Source of the DNA: Actinomycetota bacterium
Lineage (GTDB): Bacteria; Actinomycetota; Actinomycetes; S36-B12; CAIYMF01
Direction of reading: 5' to 3'
NCBI GenBank assembly: GCA_026393115.1
Contig: JAPLAU010000028.1
Coordinates: 93,715-157,714, forward strand
Length of the DNA: 64,000 bases
The notes under the pieces were generated by a model, which saw nothing but the letters and a program-made list of their open reading frames with translations, ran no database searches and was not told the DNA's origin. The number at the start of each line of letters is the position of its first letter. The stretch's first letter is position 1. This document shows positions 61,153-64,000 of this stretch, in pieces. The position numbers were made by a program, and so were the translations under genes.

Positions 61153-62745
61153 CTAGGCGGTCGGAGCCCTGCGGCGCGAGATGAGTACGGCTCCGAGACT
61201 AGCGACCACGACGCCGGCGAGGAATGCGAGCAAAGTGGTGACCCACGAGCCCCCACCCGAGGAGGCGGTGGGGGTGTCAGGAGTGGCCGGGTCGGTGGGT
61301 CCGCCGGAGGACGTGGGCGCGGGTGAAGGCGAGGCTGTGGCCGAAATCACTGCCCGCGGAGTGCCCGTCACCGTGGTGTTGAGCACTCCAAGACCCAGTT
61401 GTCCAGTGCCGTTGCTGCCCCAGCAGGAGGCGGCGCCTCCGGCCTTCGCCGCGTTCACACCGCACACGTGATTGGTGCCCACGGAGATGCCCGCGAGGCC
61501 AACCCCTGCGTACGGGCGGGCCGTGACGACCGCGGTCGGCGGAAGAGGCTTGGGACTGCCGGCCTCACCGTTTCCGACCTGACCAGTTTCGCTGTCGCCC
61601 CAGCACACGGCGCTGCCCACTCGATCCAGAACACAGGTGGTGGCGCCCGCTGAACTCACCGCTCTCAAGTCGCGGCCGGCAAGAACGGCATCCTTGGTGG
61701 GGTCAGCGGCTTGCTTGGTGGGAACCGCGGTGGGGCTGAAAACGGAGGCATCCTGATTCGTTCCGCTGTAGCCGTCGCCGAGGCGTCCCTTGATCAATTC
61801 GCCCCAGCAATACGCGATCGCGATGCTGCTTCCTGATGGTGTGGCTGTCGCGCACGAGAACGAGCTTCCCGCGCTGATGTGGCTCACTTTGTTGGCTGCT
61901 GTGAACAGTGGGTCGAGTTTCGTCGGAAGCAGGTATTGGCCACCCTCACCGCCGCGGTGGGGGACACCCGAGCCGATCTGACCGTACTTATTGTTGCCCC
62001 AGCAGTAGCCGATGCCGGTCGAGTCGACGGCGCAGGCGTGGTCGGTTCCGACTGCTACCTGCGTCACCGTGCGGTCGCGCAGCACGCCGCGGGTGCTGAC
62101 GCCGGTGGGCGTCGCGCGCGGGGGACCGGCTGCGCCGATCCCGAGTTGTCCGGCCGAGTTGTCACCCCAGCAGTACGTGACTCCGTCGGAGGTGATCGCG
62201 CATGAGGTGTTGCCACCGGCAGCGAGCGAGTTGACGGTCAAGCCGGCCAGATTTCCGACAATGTCGACCGCTGTTGCCGAGAATGTGGGTCCGCCTTCGG
62301 TGGGCTGGACGCCATTGCCGAGCTGGCCGTTTCCGCTAGCGCCCCAACACAGCACCTTGTGGTCGCTGCTGAGGGCGCAGGTGTGGTTATCGCCCGCAGC
62401 GATGGCGATGAAGGTCTGGCCGGCCACCGCTCCTTCCACGGGGGTGGGGGTCGGGATGGGGGCCGGAGCTGGGGCGGGTGCCGGTTTGGCTGTGCTGCCC
62501 TCGGTGGGTGCCGGGGCTACGGGGATGGTGGAGGGGGCTCCGATTTGGCCGAGAGTGTTGTCACCCCAGCAATAGACGTGGCTGTCGTCGGCGATTGCGC
62601 ACGTGTGGCCCGATCCTGAGGCGATGGCCTTCCAGGCGCCGGTTTCGGCATGAGCCGGGGCGGCGGTGAGTGCGAGGGGCACTGCGAAGGCGATGATCCC
62701 GGCGGCTGCGGCTCCGAGCCATCGGCGAGCGGCCGTGCCGGTCAT
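61153..62745 (-). CDS. Secreted RCC1-repeat protein, C-terminally anchored
   Basis: 530 aa from ATG 62745 (GGAGG 5 nt upstream). A signal peptide ends APAHA|E. Repeats with Trp-Gly-Asp/Asn (HTCAIADDSHVYCWGDN, HTCALSSDHKVLCWG, CAVDSTGIGYCWGNN, and others) recur about seven times, giving an RCC1-type beta-propeller with paired cysteines, unusual for eukaryotic RCC1 but common in secreted bacterial members. A Pro-Ala/Thr linker interrupts the first blades. The C-terminus has a transmembrane helix and RRR tail (LLAFLAGVVVASLGAVLISRRR), anchoring it to the membrane. Likely a surface binding protein. Confidence 0.82.
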   Translation of the reverse strand: MTGTAARRWLGAAAAGIIAFAVPLALTAAPAHAETGAWKAIASGSGHTCAIADDSHVYCWGDNTLGQIGAPSTIPVAPAPTEGSTAKPAPAPAPAPIPTPTPVEGAVAGQTFIAIAAGDNHTCALSSDHKVLCWGASGNGQLGNGVQPTEGGPTFSATAVDIVGNLAGLTVNSLAAGGNTSCAITSDGVTYCWGDNSAGQLGIGAAGPPRATPTGVSTRGVLRDRTVTQVAVGTDHACAVDSTGIGYCWGNNKYGQIGSGVPHRGGEGGQYLLPTKLDPLFTAANKVSHISAGSSFSCATATPSGSSIAIAYCWGELIKGRLGDGYSGTNQDASVFSPTAVPTKQAADPTKDAVLAGRDLRAVSSAGATTCVLDRVGSAVCWGDSETGQVGNGEAGSPKPLPPTAVVTARPYAGVGLAGISVGTNHVCGVNAAKAGGAASCWGSNGTGQLGLGVLNTTVTGTPRAVISATASPSPAPTSSGGPTDPATPDTPTASSGGGSWVTTLLAFLAGVVVASLGAVLISRRRAPTA

Positions 62746-62859
62746 GGGTCCTCCGGATGTGAGCATGCGTGGGTGTGGCGATTGCTCACCCGGTGGATAT
62801 GACGCAGCGATGGGGGTGTCGGTTCCGAATCGTGGGTAAGCCGCTGCATGCCTGAACCC

Positions 62860-62940
62860 CTTCTCCCCGCGAGTCCATCGGTTAAGCGTCCTTCGACCGC
62901 GCTTTAGCCCGGCTAAGTGATGGACTCGCGCGGGGGGAAG
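62860..62940 (-). terminator. Long hairpin between the glycosylase and RCC1 genes
   Basis: Arms 62860-62886 and 62913-62940 are imperfectly complementary, including an 11-bp perfect core GCGAGTCCATC (62869-62879)/GATGGACTCGC (62919-62929). A small palindrome TTAGCC-C-GGCTAA (62904-62916) lies between and beside the arms. It follows the glycosylase stop, so it may end that transcript or attenuate entry into the RCC1 gene. No T-tract is present. Confidence 0.4.
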
Positions 62941-62957
62941 AGAGGGGGAGCGGGGCG

Positions 62958-63839
62958 TCACACGGACGAGGGGTCGAGCGCAGTGAGCGCGTCGCGGAGC
63001 GTGCCCAGCGTCGCGGCGAGTCGTGTACGCAGGGGTTCAGTCGTAGCCATGAGAGCTCGCTGCTCGGCCGCGTACTCGCGTCGGCCCGCGGGGGTCTCGA
63101 TGCGAATGGGGTCGAGCCCGAAGGGTTGCATGTCGTAGGGCGAGGCCCGCATGTCGAGTTCACGCGCGCGGGCGGCATTTTCGAAACAGTCGAGAATCAG
63201 GTCGGAATCGACGAGCGGCGAGAACCAGAACGCGTACTTGTACACATCCATCGCGGCGTGCAGGCAGCCTGGTTGTTCCATGTCGGGCTGGTTGTCGCGC
63301 GTGGGTCGGTGCTCATTGAGGGGAGTCGCTTCGGCGGTGAAGAACCGGTAGGCGTCGATGTGGGTGCATCGCAGGCCGATCGAATCAACTGTGGTTTGTA
63401 CTTCTTCCGGTGTCACGCGCATGGGCAGATACGCGTGGCGAAGTTCGTCCTGGGTGAGTCGGTAGGTCATGGCCCATTCGTGCAGTCCGAAGCAACCGGT
63501 GACGGCGGGGCGCGACGGTGTTGTGGTCAGGATGCGCAGTGCGAGGTCGAGGCGAGGTCTGCGTGGTGCGAGCCAGTTGAGATCTGCGGTGACTCCGGTC
63601 TCGACCTGGCGGTAGCCAGTGAGTGTTTCGTACTGAGCGCTGCGCGGACCTTCCAACACGACGCCATAACCGGGATGCCACGTGGCGAGCTTCCCCGGTG
63701 AGTAGGGGTAGTAGTCGAAGAGGAAGTCGTCGATCGCGTTCTTCTGGCCGCGCGCACGCCGGGCGAGTCGATTGGTGATCCATGGTTGAACGCGCCGAGC
63801 GTGGGATTCAGCGAGAGGCAGCCACGTCGATTCCAACAC
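62958..63839 (-). CDS. Actinobacterial 3-methyladenine DNA glycosylase-annotated protein
   Basis: 293 aa, GTG start. The protein is rich in aromatic residues: KNAIDDFLFDYYPYSPGKLATWHPGYGVVLEG, GCFGLHEWAMTYR, RCTHIDAYRFFT, and PGCLHAAMDVYKYAFWFSPLVDSDLILDCFENA. This matches a family conserved in actinobacteria and usually labelled 3-methyladenine DNA glycosylase. The annotation is inherited rather than proven: no helix-hairpin-helix or AAG signature is visible. A TAGCCT box 6 nt before GTG suggests a leaderless mRNA. Confidence 0.7.
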   Translation of the reverse strand: MLESTWLPLAESHARRVQPWITNRLARRARGQKNAIDDFLFDYYPYSPGKLATWHPGYGVVLEGPRSAQYETLTGYRQVETGVTADLNWLAPRRPRLDLALRILTTTPSRPAVTGCFGLHEWAMTYRLTQDELRHAYLPMRVTPEEVQTTVDSIGLRCTHIDAYRFFTAEATPLNEHRPTRDNQPDMEQPGCLHAAMDVYKYAFWFSPLVDSDLILDCFENAARARELDMRASPYDMQPFGLDPIRIETPAGRREYAAEQRALMATTEPLRTRLAATLGTLRDALTALDPSSV

Positions 63840-63845
63840 GACAGC

Positions 63846-63851
63846 AGGCTA
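63846..63851 (-). promoter_or_regulatory. -10 box, leaderless start of the glycosylase-family gene
   Basis: TAGCCT, 6 nt, then GTG 63839. The hexamer and spacing are identical to those before the SDR gene at 4539. Confidence 0.45.
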
Positions 63852-63940
63852 ACGGTGCGATCGGAATTCCCGGAATTCCCGTAATTCGTGGAATTCGCCA
63901 TCCATGGGGGTACCAAAAACTGCGTCTATGCGTGCTGAGT

Positions 63941-64000
63941 GTCCCCCCATGCGGAATTAGGGGGGGCGGATTTTTTTGGGGGGGGCGGAATAGGGGGGGG
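63941..64000. other. Probable contig-end sequencing artefact
   Basis: The last 60 bases become runs of G with a T-run and little other sequence, unlike anything else in the window. Poly-G tails of this kind are typical of two-colour-chemistry reads and low-coverage contig ends. No biological feature should be inferred from it. Confidence 0.8.

Noticed and set aside
1..64000. CRISPR arrays, intact insertion sequences and rRNA
   Set aside because: No regularly spaced repeats, transposase frames or rRNA sequence were seen.

Overview
The window looks like a chromosomal contig of a high-GC Gram-positive bacterium, most likely an actinomycetote. The evidence is an IdeR-type iron regulator whose metal ligands fall at exactly the mycobacterial positions, many GTG starts, several apparently leaderless genes with a TAnnnT box 6-8 nt before the start codon, and lipoproteins and Sec proteins of Gram-positive type. 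The right end (about 63.94-64.00 kb) decays into G-runs that look like a contig-end sequencing artefact, so this may be metagenomic or draft material.

Layout. 0-1.1 kb: ParA ATPase plus a partner cut by the left edge. 1.1-3.7 kb: arsenic methylation (arsR-arsM) and a DNA photolyase. 3.8-9.9 kb: ideR, an enoyl-CoA-reductase-like SDR, a secreted HExxE protein with Ig-like repeats, a SOUL protein and a DUF4012 protein. 9.9-21.6 kb: an exopolysaccharide cluster (methyltransferase, Wzy-like polymerase/ligase, Wzx-like flippase, five glycosyltransferases, initiating sugar-phosphate transferase, UDP-xylose synthase, GH39-like lipoprotein). 21.7-27.5 kb: marR divergent from icmF (fused isobutyryl-CoA mutase), then a second GH39-like secreted protein. 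27.6-31.7 kb: DUF1348, a FUSC-like exporter and secreted proteins of unknown role.

31.8-54.2 kb is the most notable part. It is a catabolic region whose closest remembered relatives are nicotine-degradation enzymes. It encodes a trimethylamine-dehydrogenase-family protein (covalent-FMN Cys plus 4Fe-4S ligands, the family of 6-hydroxypseudooxynicotine dehydrogenase Pno), a frameshifted 2,6-dihydroxypseudooxynicotine hydrolase homologue, parts for two molybdenum hydroxylases, a 2,6-dihydroxypyridine 3-hydroxylase-like flavoprotein, a metal-dependent cyclase-family hydrolase, and a nitrilase-family omega-amidase-like enzyme. A PucR-type regulator, a DadA/PuuB-like amine oxidase and a PotABCD-like importer follow. 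Read together, they suggest hydroxylation of an N-heteroaromatic side-chain compound, C-C cleavage to a dihydroxypyridine, ring hydroxylation and opening, and deamidation to 2-oxoglutarate. This combines steps usually described in two different nicotine pathways. The substrate is inferred, not shown.

The catabolic region is followed by a truncated tyrosine integrase and a tRNA-Arg(CCU) gene, suggesting a decayed integrative element. 55.2-64 kb returns to probable core genes: tryptophanase, a FUSC-like protein, an orphan PotD-like lipoprotein, a carboxymuconolactone-decarboxylase-family protein, an aldehyde dehydrogenase, an RCC1-repeat surface protein and a 3-methyladenine glycosylase-family protein.
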